Counted from the first letter of the stretch, positions 15,901 to 25,084 are shown. The stretch is DNA of 54,116 nucleotides from Achromobacter sp. RTa (GCF_000757485.1 NZ_JPYO01000001.1:1-54116), one strand, 5' to 3'. Notes: generated from the sequence alone by a model not told the origin. Translations and numbers: made by a program.

Positions 15901-16662
15901 TCATAACCTGAATTCGCCTTGCATGGGAATTGTTTTTTTGTCCAGTCCCCAATCAATAGGGTTTTTCCCTTGGTTGGCCAGCCATTCGTTCGTGGCCAGG
16001 AAGTGGCCGCAGCCCAGGAACGGCACCGGCGGCCTTCTTGCGGAAAGCGGTGACGGATGATTGGACATCAGGACCAGATGTCCGCTGTTGTCAGGCAGCA
16101 ACAGACGCTTGGCCTGGGCATGCGCGCCCCAGAGCATGAACACCTTGGGCGACGGGTCGCGCGCGACCAGCGAGATCAGCGCGTCGGTCACCGTCTCCCA
16201 GCCTCGTTTCGCGTGCGAGGCCGGCAGCCCGTCTTCCACCGTGAGCGCGGTGTTCAGCAGCAGCACGCCCTGGTCGGCCCAGGGGCTCAGGTCATTGCCG
16301 GCGGGGACCGGCGTGCCCGGAAATTCCTGGGCGATTTCGTTGAAGATGTTGCGCAGGCTGGGAGGCCGCTTGCAATCGTCCGGCACCGAGAAGGCGAGAC
16401 CCTGGGCCTGGCCCGGGCCGTGATACGGGTCCTGTCCCAGGATCACGACCCGCACGTCCGACGGCGCCAGCCCGTGCAGGGCGCGGAAGGGCGTGGCGGG
16501 ATAGATGGCCGCGCCCTCGCCCAGGCGCTTTTCGACGTGGGCGGTCACCGCCGCCAGGGCGTCGGCCACGGGCCGGTCGGCGAACGCCGCCTGCCAGGCG
16601 GCGGGAAGTTCGGCCGTCTGGGCGGCGAGGGCGTGGGGAGTCAGGCGGTTGTCGATCGGCAT
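15901..16662 (-). CDS. ung: Uracil-DNA glycosylase (family 1)
   Basis: A 253-residue base-excision repair enzyme that removes uracil from DNA. The water-activating motif VVILGQDPYHGPGQAQGLAF is near residue 75 (Asp and Tyr of GQDPYH). LLLNTALTVEDGLPASH and the leucine-loop motif HPSPLSARR near residue 210 complete the active site. The ATG at 16662 gives MPIDNRLTPHAL; the longer frame upstream overlaps the tenA end and is not needed. It lies 47 bp after tenA on the same strand, with a G+C hairpin in the gap. Confidence 0.95.
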   Translation of the reverse strand: MPIDNRLTPHALAAQTAELPAAWQAAFADRPVADALAAVTAHVEKRLGEGAAIYPATPFRALHGLAPSDVRVVILGQDPYHGPGQAQGLAFSVPDDCKRPPSLRNIFNEIAQEFPGTPVPAGNDLSPWADQGVLLLNTALTVEDGLPASHAKRGWETVTDALISLVARDPSPKVFMLWGAHAQAKRLLLPDNSGHLVLMSNHPSPLSARRPPVPFLGCGHFLATNEWLANQGKNPIDWGLDKKTIPMQGEFRL

Positions 16663-16681
16663 GGGCCGGATTTTGGCACAA

Positions 16682-16702
16682 GGGCGCGGTTCCGCCGCGC
16701 CC
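16682..16702 (-). terminator. G+C-rich hairpin in the tenA-ung gap (possible weak terminator/attenuator)
   Basis: GGGCGCGG, TTCCG, CCGCGCCC: 8 bp perfect stem, 8 bp after the tenA stop. The transcript downstream reads UUGUGCC, with no real U-run, so termination would be weak or Rho-assisted. Confidence 0.35.
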
Positions 16703-16709
16703 CGGGGGC

Positions 16710-17372
16710 TCAGACCGGCCAGCCGGCCTGGCGATAGGCCGAATCCCAGAACATCCATTCCAGTTGCGCCGCATGGGTGTATGCCTGGTGCATCGCCTCA
16801 CGCGTTTCCGCCGAGGCGGCTTCCGCCGCGCGGTCCACCGTGGCGATGACGGCGCGCACCAGCGCGTGGAATTCCTCGCCCGCATAGGCGTCGATCCAGG
16901 CGGCGTAGGGATTGGGCGTCGCGGCGCGCGCCTGGATGTCGCGGCCGATTTCGGCGTAGATCCAGAAGCACGGCAGCAAGGCCGCGAGCGCCACCGGGTA
17001 CGGGGCGCTCCAGGCGGTGGCGATCAGGAAGCTGGTGTAGTGGTGGCTGGCGGGCGACAGCGGTGTGGCTTCGAAGGTGGCCGCGTCGATGCCGAACTGC
17101 TTCATGAAACCGGCGTGCAGGCTGCGTTCGACGATGACGGCGCCCTTGGCGGCATCCGCGAACTGCACGACGCCGTCGGCGTGGTCTGCCTTGGCCGCGG
17201 CGACGGCCAGGGCGCGTCCGAACGCGACCAGGTAGTGCGCGTCCTGGATCATGTAGTGGCGGAACGCGTTCTCATCGAGCTGGCCGCTGGCCAGTTCCTG
17301 GTTGAACGGCATGGTGCGCGTTTTTTCGTAGAGCGCGATGTTGCGCGCCCAGGCGTCGGAGCTGAAAGACAT
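16710..17372 (-). CDS. tenA: TenA family thiaminase II / aminopyrimidine aminohydrolase
   Basis: A 220-residue all-helical enzyme of thiamin salvage that hydrolyses aminomethylpyrimidine breakdown products. Residues expected at the active site are visible: the aspartate of MIQDAHYLVAFGRAL (near 44), the catalytic cysteine of LLPCFWIYAEIG (near 135), and the late glutamate in LEWMFWDSAY (near 208). The length is typical (about 220-236). No TPP riboswitch motif was found in the 92 bp upstream. A GAGGAAATCCC ribosome region precedes the ATG. Confidence 0.93.
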   Translation of the reverse strand: MSFSSDAWARNIALYEKTRTMPFNQELASGQLDENAFRHYMIQDAHYLVAFGRALAVAAAKADHADGVVQFADAAKGAVIVERSLHAGFMKQFGIDAATFEATPLSPASHHYTSFLIATAWSAPYPVALAALLPCFWIYAEIGRDIQARAATPNPYAAWIDAYAGEEFHALVRAVIATVDRAAEAASAETREAMHQAYTHAAQLEWMFWDSAYRQAGWPV

Positions 17373-17464
17373 GGGATTTCCTCAAGACGTGCCTGCCGGC
17401 GCGCCGGGATGCGCGCCGGCCCGGAAAGGCGCCTAGGGTACCAAAGACCGCCCGCCCCGCGGAC

Positions 17465-18253
17465 CTACTGCATGTACCAGCCGTGGCTGACCACGAACGA
17501 CTGGCCCGTGAGCGCGGCGCTGGGGAAGGCGGCCAGGAACAGCGCGGTCTGGGCCACGTCCTCGACGGTCGTGAACACGCCGTCCACCGTGTCGCCCAGC
17601 ATGACCTTCTTGACGACGTCTTCCTCGCTGATGCCCAGTTCTTTCGCCTGTTCCGGAATCTGCTTTTCCACCAGGGGCGTGCGCACGAAACCCGGGCAGA
17701 TCACGTGCGAGCGCACGTTGTGGGCCGCGCCTTCCTTGGCGAGCACGCGGGCCAGGCCCAGGAGCGCGTGCTTGGCGGCGACGTAGGCGGATTTGAGCGG
17801 CGAGGCTTCATGCGAATGGACCGAGCCCATGTAGATGACGACGCCGCCCCGGTTGTCCTTGTACATGTGCTTGAGCGCGGCCTTGGTCGTGAGGAAGGCG
17901 CCATCGACGTGGATGGCCTGCATCTTCTTCCAGTCGGAATAGGCGAAGCTTTCGATGGGGTTCACGATCTGGATCCCGGCGTTCGAGACCAGGATGTCGA
18001 CGCTGCCGAAGGCCGCCGCCACGCGGTCGATTCCCTGGTTCACGGCCTCTTCGCTGGTGACGTCCATGGCGACGCCCATGGCCTTGCCGCCGGCCTGCTC
18101 GATCTCCTTGGCGACGGCCTCGGCGCCCGCCTGGTTCAGGTCGGCGATCGCGACCGCGGCGCCCGCGCGCGCGAGCGTCAGCGCAATTTCCTTGCCGATG
18201 CCGCTGGCGGCGCCGGTGACGACGGCGACTTTTCCGTTCAGGTCATGCTGCAT
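17465..18253 (-). CDS. bdhA: 3-hydroxybutyrate dehydrogenase (short-chain dehydrogenase/reductase)
   Basis: A 262-residue NAD-dependent SDR that interconverts D-3-hydroxybutyrate and acetoacetate, used in PHB turnover. NAD-binding [12 protein letters not shown] near residue 14, [10 protein letters not shown] near 88, the catalytic Ser of [21 protein letters not shown] with Tyr and Lys (YxxxK), and [20 protein letters not shown] are typical of bacterial BDH. The C-terminal end [12 protein letters not shown] matches the family closing segment. The ATG at 18253 is preceded by GGAGGTACCAGC. An upstream extension of the frame is not needed. Confidence 0.93.
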   Translation of the reverse strand: MQHDLNGKVAVVTGAASGIGKEIALTLARAGAAVAIADLNQAGAEAVAKEIEQAGGKAMGVAMDVTSEEAVNQGIDRVAAAFGSVDILVSNAGIQIVNPIESFAYSDWKKMQAIHVDGAFLTTKAALKHMYKDNRGGVVIYMGSVHSHEASPLKSAYVAAKHALLGLARVLAKEGAAHNVRSHVICPGFVRTPLVEKQIPEQAKELGISEEDVVKKVMLGDTVDGVFTTVEDVAQTALFLAAFPSAALTGQSFVVSHGWYMQ

Positions 18254-18384
18254 GCTGGTACCTCCGGGTTGGGATTGGCCGTGGGCCGGGCCGGGCAGGG
18301 CCGCGTCGCCCACGGGTGCAGGGAGCATGGTTCGATGGTAGCGCGTCAGCATGAGAGCAGGCTGAACGCGGGCGGCTGGCCGCC

Positions 18385-18774
18385 TCAGCCGGAGCGCTTG
18401 CCGTGGTGACGGGCGTAGTCGAGCAGCGCGTCGCGCAGCACGACCGCCTGGTTGTGTTCGGTGTCGTGGGCGCCGTAAAGCAGGGTCAGCGGCTTTTTCC
18501 CGGCGGCTTCCAGCAGCGCGGCCATGCGCTCCTGCTGCTCCGGCGCGGCCAGCTCCGACTGGTACTTGCGTCGGAAGTCCTCCCAGCGTTCCTCGACGTG
18601 GTTGAACCATTTGCGCAATTCGGCGGTGGGTGCGAGGTCACGCGCCCATTCGTCCAGCCCCAGGTCGGCCCGGCGCAGGCCGCGCGGCCAGACTCGGTCC
18701 ACCAGCGCCCGGTAGCTGCCTTCCGGGCCGGTGCCCTCGTAGACGCGCTGCACGTTGATGACGGGCGGTTTCAT
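18385..18774 (-). CDS. DUF488 family protein (YeaO-like)
   Basis: A 129-residue small protein of the DUF488/YeaO family: [25 protein letters not shown] at the start (given as VQRVYEG and [20 protein letters not shown] in part), then a [16 protein letters not shown] core and a [16 protein letters not shown] end. The family is common, compact and has no firmly established activity. The ATG at 18774 is preceded by GAGGAGCC. It sits between nhaA and bdhA on the same strand, with 58 bp to nhaA upstream. Confidence 0.85.
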   Translation of the reverse strand: MKPPVINVQRVYEGTGPEGSYRALVDRVWPRGLRRADLGLDEWARDLAPTAELRKWFNHVEERWEDFRRKYQSELAAPEQQERMAALLEAAGKKPLTLLYGAHDTEHNQAVVLRDALLDYARHHGKRSG

Positions 18775-18832
18775 GGCGGCTCCTCGGGATCGTGGTGGCT
18801 GACCCCGTCTACTGTAGCGCCGGCCGCGTCCT

Positions 18833-20092
18833 TTATGGCGTTTCGCCCCGCCCGGTGCGCGCGCCGCAGCCGCGCAGCAGCGCGAACCCGGCGACGGCGG
18901 ATGCAAGCGACCCGGTCAGGACGCCGATCTTGGTGGCATCCACGGCGGCCGGATCGGTGAACGCCAGGGCGCCGATGAACAGGCTCATCGTGAATCCGAT
19001 GCCGCACAGCAACGCAACGCCGTACAGTTGGGTGAAGGAGGCATGCCGCGGCAGGCTGGCGATGCCGCTCTTGATGGCTAGCCAGGCGAAGCCGAACACA
19101 CCCAGCTGCTTGCCCAGGAACAGGCCCAGGGCCACGCCCAGCGGCACGGGCTGGGCCAGGGTGGCCAGCCCCAGGCCGGCGAAGGACACGCCCGCGTTGG
19201 CAAAGCCGAACACCGGAACGATCAGCAGGGCGACCGGCTTGTGCAGGGCATGTTCCAGCGCGTGCAGCGGAGAGTGCACCGCGGGATGCCCCTGGTTCTG
19301 CGGACGCAGCGGAATGGCCAGCGCCAGCGCCACGCCGGCCAGCGTGGCGTGCACGCCGGACTTGAGGACGAAATACCAGAGCACGGCGCCGATCAGCAGA
19401 TAGGGCGCCAGCCGCAGCACTCCCGCCCGGTTGAGGCAGAACAGGCAGGCCAGCAGGGCGCCCGCCATGCCCAGGGCGAAGGTATTGAGCGTCGAGGTGT
19501 AGAACAGCGCGATGATGACGATGGCGCCCAGGTCATCCAGGATCGCCAGCGCGGTCAGGAAGATTTTCAGCGACGTCGGCACGCGGCTGCCCAGCAGCGC
19601 CAGGATGCCCAATGCGAACGCGATGTCCGTCGCGGCGGGAATGGCCCAGCCGCGCAGCGTGGCGGGGCTGCCGGCATTGACCAGCACGTAGATGAGCGCC
19701 GGCACCGCCATGCCGCCCAGCGCCGCGATGCCCGGCAGGACGATGCGCCCGGCGCCGCGCAGCTGGCCGTCCAGCACCTCGCGCTTGATCTCCAGCCCGA
19801 CCAGCAGGAAAAACACGGCCATCAGACCGTCGTTGATCCAGTGCAGCACGCTTTCCTTGAGCACGACGGGCCCCGCCTGGAAGCCCAGCTTGGTTTCGAG
19901 CGCCCCGAAGTAGTAGGGCGCGGCGGGGCTGTTGGCGACCGCCAGCGCGATCACCGCGGCCAGCATGAGCACGTAGCCGCCGAGCGCTTCGGATCGGAGG
20001 AACGACTGGAGGAAAGAGGGGTATTCGGCCCGGGACGAAGCCGGCTGGGTCACTTTTTGGCGTCCGTTTTTTTCAACGTTTTTTTCAATCAA
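18833..20092 (-). CDS. nhaA: Na+/H+ antiporter NhaA, probable TTG start
   Basis: An inner-membrane antiporter that expels Na+ in exchange for protons. About 12 hydrophobic segments are visible, beginning [19 protein letters not shown]. The essential aspartate pair lies in [20 protein letters not shown], and [15 protein letters not shown] matches the family's discontinuous helix. Start choice: TTG at 20092 has GGGAG seven bases upstream and gives 419 residues; a GTG at 20053 (MTQPASS, 406 residues) lacks a ribosome site. With the TTG start the N-terminus contains two tandem EKN units encoded by 12 bp repeats with A7 tracts (20065-20088). The frame extends to a second TTG at 20110. The start is only moderately sure; the family call is firm. 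Confidence 0.92.
   Translation of the reverse strand: MIEKNVEKNGRQKVTQPASSRAEYPSFLQSFLRSEALGGYVLMLAAVIALAVANSPAAPYYFGALETKLGFQAGPVVLKESVLHWINDGLMAVFFLLVGLEIKREVLDGQLRGAGRIVLPGIAALGGMAVPALIYVLVNAGSPATLRGWAIPAATDIAFALGILALLGSRVPTSLKIFLTALAILDDLGAIVIIALFYTSTLNTFALGMAGALLACLFCLNRAGVLRLAPYLLIGAVLWYFVLKSGVHATLAGVALALAIPLRPQNQGHPAVHSPLHALEHALHKPVALLIVPVFGFANAGVSFAGLGLATLAQPVPLGVALGLFLGKQLGVFGFAWLAIKSGIASLPRHASFTQLYGVALLCGIGFTMSLFIGALAFTDPAAVDATKIGVLTGSLASAVAGFALLRGCGARTGRGETP
20065..20088. repeat. Two tandem 12 bp repeats with T7/A7 tracts at the nhaA 5' end
   Basis: CGTTTTTTTCAA occurs twice in tandem (20065-20076 and 20077-20088). On the nhaA strand each is TTGAAAAAAACG. Homopolymer runs of seven bases and the tandem arrangement are prone to slippage. 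Confidence 0.9.
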
Positions 20093-20392
20093 ACAATATC
20101 TCCCGCGCAATTCTGAATTTTACCTGAATAAGATATAGAAGGCTCTTACGTCGCCGAACCTCGGCCATTCTTGGAAGAAAAACGGCTAATTCTCTGGAAA
20201 CCTCCGACCCGTTATCAGACTGATTCCTCTGCCGTTGACGGCATGCTTACCCTAGATTCCTAAACCGGGCGTGCGCGTTGGCAAGGCGCGGTTCCGTAAG
20301 CTCCCCTCCAGAAACCTGACCCGTGCGCGGCTGGCGGTGCCTCCAGCTGGCGCTTGCCGGCACATACCGTTTGAAGGCGATCGTTCCCCATC
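20093..20392. other. Divergent intergenic region between nhaA and glycosyltransferase gene
   Basis: Three hundred bases, less G+C-rich than the flanks near nhaA (GAATTTTACCTGAATAAGAT at 20115-20134), holding the promoters of both genes. I see no RNA gene, riboswitch or strong palindrome. Confidence 0.5.
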
Positions 20393-21544
20393 ATGCTGAG
20401 TTCCGCCAAGACGCAGGGCGGCCGAGCCGGCCCGAGCCTGCGCATCCTGCATACCGAAGCCGCCACCTCGTTCGGGGGGCAGGAGTTCTGCATCTGCAAA
20501 GAGATGGTCGCCATGCGCGAGCGCGGCCATCGCCTGGAGGCGCTGTGCCAGCCCGGCGCTGAGCTGGGCGAGCGGCTGCGCGAGGCGGGCTTTACGGTGC
20601 ACCTGCTCCCCATGGACGGCCCGCGCAATTTCATCCGCGGGGTGGCGTTCGTGCGCCGCCTGTTGCGCCGGGGGCGCTTCGACGTGGTCAATACGCACAG
20701 CCGCCGGGATACGGTGCTGGCCGCGATGGCGGCCCGCCTGGCCGGCACACCGCTCATCGTGCGCACCCGGCATCTGGCCAAGCCCATCAATTCGCTCTAT
20801 GCCTACACTTGGCTGGCGCATCGCGTGATCGCCGTCAGCGCCTACGTGCGCGCGCAATTGCTGGACGGCGGCGCGCGGCCCGAGGCCATTGCCACCATCC
20901 ATTCGCCGGTGGTGATACCTCAGGCGCGGCCGGGCGTCTGCGTCCGGCGAGAGCTTGGCTTGCCCGCCGGCGCCCTGGTAGTGGGCTGCGTGGCCATCAT
21001 GCGTCCGGAAAAGGGGCATGGCGACCTGATCGACGCCTTCCATCGTATTTCCACCGCGTTCCCGCAGGCGCATCTGGTGCTGGTGGGCGACGGCATGCCA
21101 TTGTTCGAGCGCCTGCGGGCGCAGGCGGCGGGGCTGGGGTTGGCGGGGCGCGTGCATTTCGCGGGGCGGCGCCACGACATCGGCGACGTCATGGCGGCGT
21201 TCGACGTGTTCGCGCTGCCGACGCACCGGGAGGCCCTGGGCACGGTCTTCGTCGAGGCCGCGGGGGTGGGGCTGCCGGTCATCGGCACGAACGTGGGCGG
21301 CGTGCCGGAAACCATGCGCGCGGATGTGACCGGCCTGCTGGTGCCGCCCAAGGACCCCGCCGCGCTCGCGGCCGCGCTGGAGCGCCTGCTGGCCGATCCG
21401 GCGCTGCGCAGGCGCATGGGCGAGGCCGGAAGGCGCCTGATCCGGGGCCAGGGCCTGTTCTCCGCCGAACGCGCGGCAAACCAGGTGGAACAGGCCTACG
21501 TCCGCTGGCTGGGCGAACTGCGCGCCAAGGGCGCCGCCGGCTGA
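20393..21544 (+). CDS. Glycosyltransferase family 4 (GT-B fold)
   Basis: A 383-residue retaining glycosyltransferase. The N-terminal Rossmann domain has the acceptor loop ATSFGGQEFCICKEM near residue 25 and DVVNTHSRRDTVLAA near 100. The C-terminal domain has VVGCVAIMRPEKGHGDLIDAF near 200 and the donor-site E-x7-E motif in REALGTVFVEAAGVGLPVIG, with Glu pair near 280-288, then NVGGVPETM. It most likely transfers a nucleotide-activated sugar to lipopolysaccharide or another surface glycan at the inner membrane face; neighbours do not reveal which. It stands alone on the plus strand, divergent from nhaA and convergent with the HIT gene. Confidence 0.9.
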   Translation: MLSSAKTQGGRAGPSLRILHTEAATSFGGQEFCICKEMVAMRERGHRLEALCQPGAELGERLREAGFTVHLLPMDGPRNFIRGVAFVRRLLRRGRFDVVNTHSRRDTVLAAMAARLAGTPLIVRTRHLAKPINSLYAYTWLAHRVIAVSAYVRAQLLDGGARPEAIATIHSPVVIPQARPGVCVRRELGLPAGALVVGCVAIMRPEKGHGDLIDAFHRISTAFPQAHLVLVGDGMPLFERLRAQAAGLGLAGRVHFAGRRHDIGDVMAAFDVFALPTHREALGTVFVEAAGVGLPVIGTNVGGVPETMRADVTGLLVPPKDPAALAAALERLLADPALRRRMGEAGRRLIRGQGLFSAERAANQVEQAYVRWLGELRAKGAAG

Positions 21545-21566
21545 CGCCGCAGCCTCGCGCCCAGGC

Positions 21567-22031
21567 TCAGTGCCAGAGCAGCGCGTTCATGGCTTCGACC
21601 AGCCGGTTGCGGTAGCGCGGCAGTTGGGCCTCGACGCTCGCGCGCCGTTCCTTCCATTCCTCGGATTCCGCGCCGGCAGGCACCCTCGGCGGCGCCCAGA
21701 TCGGGTCGGGAAAGTGGCGGTCGCCGCGCCAGCGCGGGATCACGTGCCAATGCAGGTGCGGCACCATGTTGCCCAGCGAGGCCAGGTTGATCTTGTCGGG
21801 CGCCAGGATCGATTGCTGCGTCTCTTCCACGACGTAAACGGCCCGCATCAGCAGATCGCGCCCATGCGTGGAGAGGCTGGTCATTTCCGCCAGGTGGCCG
21901 TTCCAGACCACGCGGGTGAAGCCCGGGTAGTCGGCGTCGGCCACTTCGACGATGCGCAGGTGCGGCCCTCTCCAGAGCACCGTGCCGCCGTCTTCCTGGC
22001 ACAGGGGGCAGTTGGGATCGCGGGCGCTCAC
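21567..22031 (-). CDS. HIT (histidine triad) family hydrolase
   Basis: A 154-residue HIT protein, likely a dinucleoside polyphosphate or nucleotidyl-phosphoramidate hydrolase. It has an N-terminal zinc-type pair in CPLCQEDGG and the triad HLHWHVIPRW near residue 97, where the middle histidine is the nucleophile. The GTG start at 22031 overlaps the stop of the upstream GNAT gene by 4 bp (GTGA), so the two are coupled. Length and motif order are typical. Confidence 0.92.
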   Translation of the reverse strand: MSARDPNCPLCQEDGGTVLWRGPHLRIVEVADADYPGFTRVVWNGHLAEMTSLSTHGRDLLMRAVYVVEETQQSILAPDKINLASLGNMVPHLHWHVIPRWRGDRHFPDPIWAPPRVPAGAESEEWKERRASVEAQLPRYRNRLVEAMNALLWH

Positions 22032-22477
22032 GGCATCGCCTTGCGATACTGGATGAAGCCGGACCGGTCGGCGATGCGGTCGTAGAGCTGGATGGCGGTG
22101 GCGTTGGTCTCGTGCGTCAGCCAGTACACGCGCGAGCAATTGGCGGCGGCGGCTTGCGCGTAGACGTGTTCGATCAGCTTGCGGCCGGCGCCGGTGCCGC
22201 GCACGTCCGGGGCCACGTACAGGTCCTGCAGATAGCAGTAGTCGCCGGCCGTCCAGGTGGAGCGGTGGAAAATCCAGTGCACCAGGCCGATGGCCCGGCC
22301 GCTGTCGTAGGCGAGCGCGGCATGCATGGGTTCCGCGCCGTCCAGGAACCGCGCCCAGGTGTTGCGGGTGACGGCGTCGTCGATGTCGACGCGGTAGAAG
22401 TCCTGGTAGCCTTTCCATAGCGGCAGCCAGGATTCGAAGTCGGCGGCGACGATGGGACGGATTTCAGCGGTGCTCAT
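22028..22477 (-). CDS. GNAT family N-acetyltransferase
   Basis: A 149-residue acetyltransferase. The opening IRPIVAADFESWLPLWKGY is a common GNAT N-terminus, and the acetyl-CoA loop is LYVAPDVRGTGAGRKLIEHV near residue 88 (R-G-x-G-x-G/A form). The C-terminal NATAIQLYDRIADRSGFIQYRK is the substrate-side helix seen in diamine/aminoalkyl acetyltransferase-like members. Substrate unknown. It is coupled to the HIT gene downstream and lies 24 bp after the polyphosphate phosphotransferase gene, so all three may form one transcript. Confidence 0.9.
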   Translation of the reverse strand: MSTAEIRPIVAADFESWLPLWKGYQDFYRVDIDDAVTRNTWARFLDGAEPMHAALAYDSGRAIGLVHWIFHRSTWTAGDYCYLQDLYVAPDVRGTGAGRKLIEHVYAQAAAANCSRVYWLTHETNATAIQLYDRIADRSGFIQYRKAMP

Positions 22478-22501
22478 GGCTTGCGGTCTCCCCGGAACGG
22501 T

Positions 22502-23968
22502 TCAATGTAGGTCTTCCATGGCTTCGACGATATGTCGCAGCACTTGCAGTCGAGCGTAACGCTTGTCGTTGGCCGACACCAGATGCCACGGCGCGTGTGC
22601 GACGTCGGTCCGGGCCAGCATCTCGTTGGCCGCCGCGGCGTAGTCTTTCCATTTGTCGCGGTTGCGCCAGTCCTCGGCCGTGATCTTGAAATTCTTGAAT
22701 GGCGATTTCTCGCGCTCCTTGAAGCGCTCGAGCTGCACGTCCGGCGTGACCGCCAGCCAGAACTTCAACACCAGCGCTCCGCTTGCGGCCAGTTGTTCCT
22801 CGAAATCATTGATTTCGGCATAGGCCCGGCGCCAATTGGCGGGCGCGGCCAGCTTCTCGACCCGCTCGACCAGCACGCGGCCGTACCAGGAGCGGTCGAA
22901 GATGGCGATGCGGCCATGGCGCGGAACCTGGCGCCAGAAGCGCCACAGGTAGGGCCTTGCCCGCGCCTCGCTGTTGGGCGCGGCCACGGGAGTGATGTCG
23001 AATTGGCGGGCATCCAGCGCATGCGTCACGCGGCGGATGGCCCCGCCCTTGCCGGCGGCGTCCTGCCCTTCGAAGACCAGCACCAGCGAACGCTCCTGGA
23101 ATTTCCGCGAGCGCGCCGCGCGCGCCAGCCGGCCCTGCAGCAATCCCAGCTCGGACTCATAGTCGTCCTTGTCGACCTTGGCGTCGTAATCCAGTTGCCC
23201 CAGGCGGTCGACCACGCGCGTGGGCCGCGAGTGCGCCACGAACGAGGGCGGGATGCGGGGCACGCCGCGCTGGCGCATGGCGGCCAGCACGGCTTCCGCC
23301 GTGCGCGCCGACCGCATGTTTTCGTCTGCGCTGGGAATCACGACCCAGGGCGCATGGCCGCAGTCCGTGCGGTTCAGCACCGATTGCCCGGCGTTGCGGA
23401 TGCGGTCGTATTTCTTGTAGACCTTCAGATCGATGGGGCTGACCTGCCAGGAGGTTTCCGGGCTGGCGAGCAGGCGCTTGGCGCGGGCCTTCTGGGCCTC
23501 GGCCGACAGATGGAACCAGAGCTTGACGATCTGCACGCCTTCGGCCGCCAGCATCGCTTCGAAGCGCCGGATCGCGGCGGCCTGCGCCTCGATGCTTTCC
23601 TGGTTGGGCTTTTTGCGCGTGGCTTCGAGGATCAGCGGCGCATACCAGGAGCCGAACACGATGCCGGTGCTGCCCTTGGGCGGCAGGTCGTTCCAGTATC
23701 GCCACAGCGGCGGACGATCCAGTTCCTCGCCTTCGCGCGGCCCGTAGGCCAGCGTCTTGATGTGGCGAGGGTCCATCCATTCATTGAGCAGGTTCACCGT
23801 GGCGCCCTTGCCGGCGCCGTCGATCCCCGCCACCACGACCAGCAGCGTCTTGTCCGCCTTGGCGAGGCGCTGGTATTGCGCGTTCAGCAGGGCGACGCGC
23901 AAGCGCGCTTCCAGCGGCTTGAATTCTTCCTTGGACAGGCTGGGGTCGGCTTCGGCTTCGGCGAACAT
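22502..23968 (-). CDS. pap: Polyphosphate:AMP phosphotransferase (two-domain PPK2, PAP type)
   Basis: A 488-residue protein made of two PPK2 domains. The first has Walker A VVVAGIDGAGKGATVNLLNE near residue 47 but FGSWYAP in place of the usual FDRSWY. The second has FEGQDAAGKGGAIRRVTHAL near 295 and an intact IFDRSWYGRVLVERVE near 350, so catalysis probably sits in the C-terminal domain. Two-domain class II PPK2 enzymes convert AMP to ADP using polyphosphate. The KSPFKNFKITAEDWRNRDKW segment near 420 is typical. The ATG at 23968 begins MFAEAEADPS; an upstream in-frame start at 24031 is less likely. Confidence 0.9.
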   Translation of the reverse strand: MFAEAEADPSLSKEEFKPLEARLRVALLNAQYQRLAKADKTLLVVVAGIDGAGKGATVNLLNEWMDPRHIKTLAYGPREGEELDRPPLWRYWNDLPPKGSTGIVFGSWYAPLILEATRKKPNQESIEAQAAAIRRFEAMLAAEGVQIVKLWFHLSAEAQKARAKRLLASPETSWQVSPIDLKVYKKYDRIRNAGQSVLNRTDCGHAPWVVIPSADENMRSARTAEAVLAAMRQRGVPRIPPSFVAHSRPTRVVDRLGQLDYDAKVDKDDYESELGLLQGRLARAARSRKFQERSLVLVFEGQDAAGKGGAIRRVTHALDARQFDITPVAAPNSEARARPYLWRFWRQVPRHGRIAIFDRSWYGRVLVERVEKLAAPANWRRAYAEINDFEEQLAASGALVLKFWLAVTPDVQLERFKEREKSPFKNFKITAEDWRNRDKWKDYAAAANEMLARTDVAHAPWHLVSANDKRYARLQVLRHIVEAMEDLH

Positions 23969-24097
23969 GTGAGGATCCGTCTGATCGGCAATTCTGCGAT
24001 CGGACGATCTTCCGGGATTAGCCCGGGGCATGCAAGCCCGCTGCGTGCGAGCCTGTGGCGCGCAACGCGGCCGCGGGCCGGGCGGCGCCCGTGGGAA

Positions 24098-24961
24098 TCA
24101 CAGCGCGTCGACGGGTATCTTCAGGTAGCGCACGCCGTTGTCTTCAGGCGGCGGGAAGTGGCCGGCGCGGATGTTCACCTGGATGGCGGGCAGGATGAGG
24201 GTGGGCATGGAGAGCGTGGCGTCGCGCCGGGTGCGCATGTCGACGAAATCGTCTTCGCCCACGCCATCGCGCACGTGGATGTTGGCGCGGCGCTGTTCGG
24301 CCACCGTGGTCTGCCAGGACGCGTCGCGGCTGGCGGGAGGATAGTCGTGGCACATGAACAGCCGGGTATCGGCGGGCATGCTCAGCAGGCGCTGGATCGA
24401 CCGGTACAGCTGATGGGCGTCGCCGCCGGGGAAGTCGCAACGCGCCGTGCCCACGTCAGGCATGAACAGCGTATCGCCCACGAAGGCGGCATCGCCGATC
24501 AGGTAGGCCATGTCGGCGGGCGTGTGCCCCGGCACATGGATCGCCTGCGCCGTCAGCCCGCCGATGCGGAAGGTTTCGCCGTCGGCGAACAGGTGGCCGA
24601 ATTGGGATCCGTCCAGCTGGAACTCGGGCTCGAGGTTGAAGATCTGCTTGAACACGCCCTGCACGGTCTGGATGCTCTGGCCGATGGCGATGACCCCGCC
24701 CAGTTGCCGCTGGAGGTAGGGCGCGGCCGAGAGATGGTCGGCGTGGGCATGCGTTTCCAGCAGCCATTCCGTCTTCAGGCCATGCTGGCGCACGTAGCCG
24801 GCCACGCGGTCCGCGCTGGCGGTGCCGCTGCGGCCGGACTTGGGGTCATAGTCCAGGACCGAATCGATGATGGCGCAGGCGCCGCCGGGCGCCGGCTCAT
24901 GGACGACATAGGTGATGGTGGCGGTGACGGAATCGAAAAAGCCTTGGATCTGCGGGGGCAT
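24098..24961 (-). CDS. MBL-fold metallo-hydrolase, persulfide dioxygenase-like (Blh/ETHE1-related)
   Basis: A 287-residue metallo-beta-lactamase-fold protein. Metal-binding motifs are THAHADHLSAAPYL near residue 75, the histidine in VPGHTPADMAYL, and GDTLFMPDVGTARCDFPGGD near residue 165; the last is characteristic of persulfide dioxygenases and Blh. It likely oxidises glutathione persulfide to sulfite, which the TauE-like exporter encoded across the divergent promoter could remove. Start 24961 (MPPQIQGFFDS) is preferred for family fit; in-frame ATGs at 24991 and 25015 exist. It is divergent from bigR across an A+T-rich operator region. The rhodanese domain found in some Blh proteins is absent. 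Confidence 0.88.
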   Translation of the reverse strand: MPPQIQGFFDSVTATITYVVHEPAPGGACAIIDSVLDYDPKSGRSGTASADRVAGYVRQHGLKTEWLLETHAHADHLSAAPYLQRQLGGVIAIGQSIQTVQGVFKQIFNLEPEFQLDGSQFGHLFADGETFRIGGLTAQAIHVPGHTPADMAYLIGDAAFVGDTLFMPDVGTARCDFPGGDAHQLYRSIQRLLSMPADTRLFMCHDYPPASRDASWQTTVAEQRRANIHVRDGVGEDDFVDMRTRRDATLSMPTLILPAIQVNIRAGHFPPPEDNGVRYLKIPVDAL

Positions 24962-25010
24962 GGGCGCTCGCCTGGCAGCGTGTCGCTGCATATCAAAACA
25001 ATATATATAT

Positions 25011-25028
25011 TTCAATAATATTGTTGAA
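25011..25028. promoter_or_regulatory. Candidate BigR operator in the divergent promoter
   Basis: TTCAATAATATTGTTGAA is an 18 bp inverted repeat broken only by one symmetric base pair. It sits in a strikingly A+T-rich 120 bp gap between the MBL gene and bigR, with GAATATTC just beyond it (25026-25033). Such A+T-rich inverted repeats are the known type of target of BigR repressors. Binding here is inferred. Confidence 0.6.
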
Positions 25029-25084
25029 TATTCTATCGGTCAATATAATGATCAAACTCACCTAGGCCGATTGATGCTCATCAA

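Noticed and set aside
17373..17464. TPP riboswitch upstream of tenA
   Set aside because: The 92 bp leader lacks the conserved CTGAGA core and is too short.
22532..25018. 828-codon plus-strand open frame opposite the polyphosphate and MBL genes
   Set aside because: Translated sequence is low-complexity Ala/Gly/Arg/His with no domain; the antisense genes have intact Walker and metal motifs.
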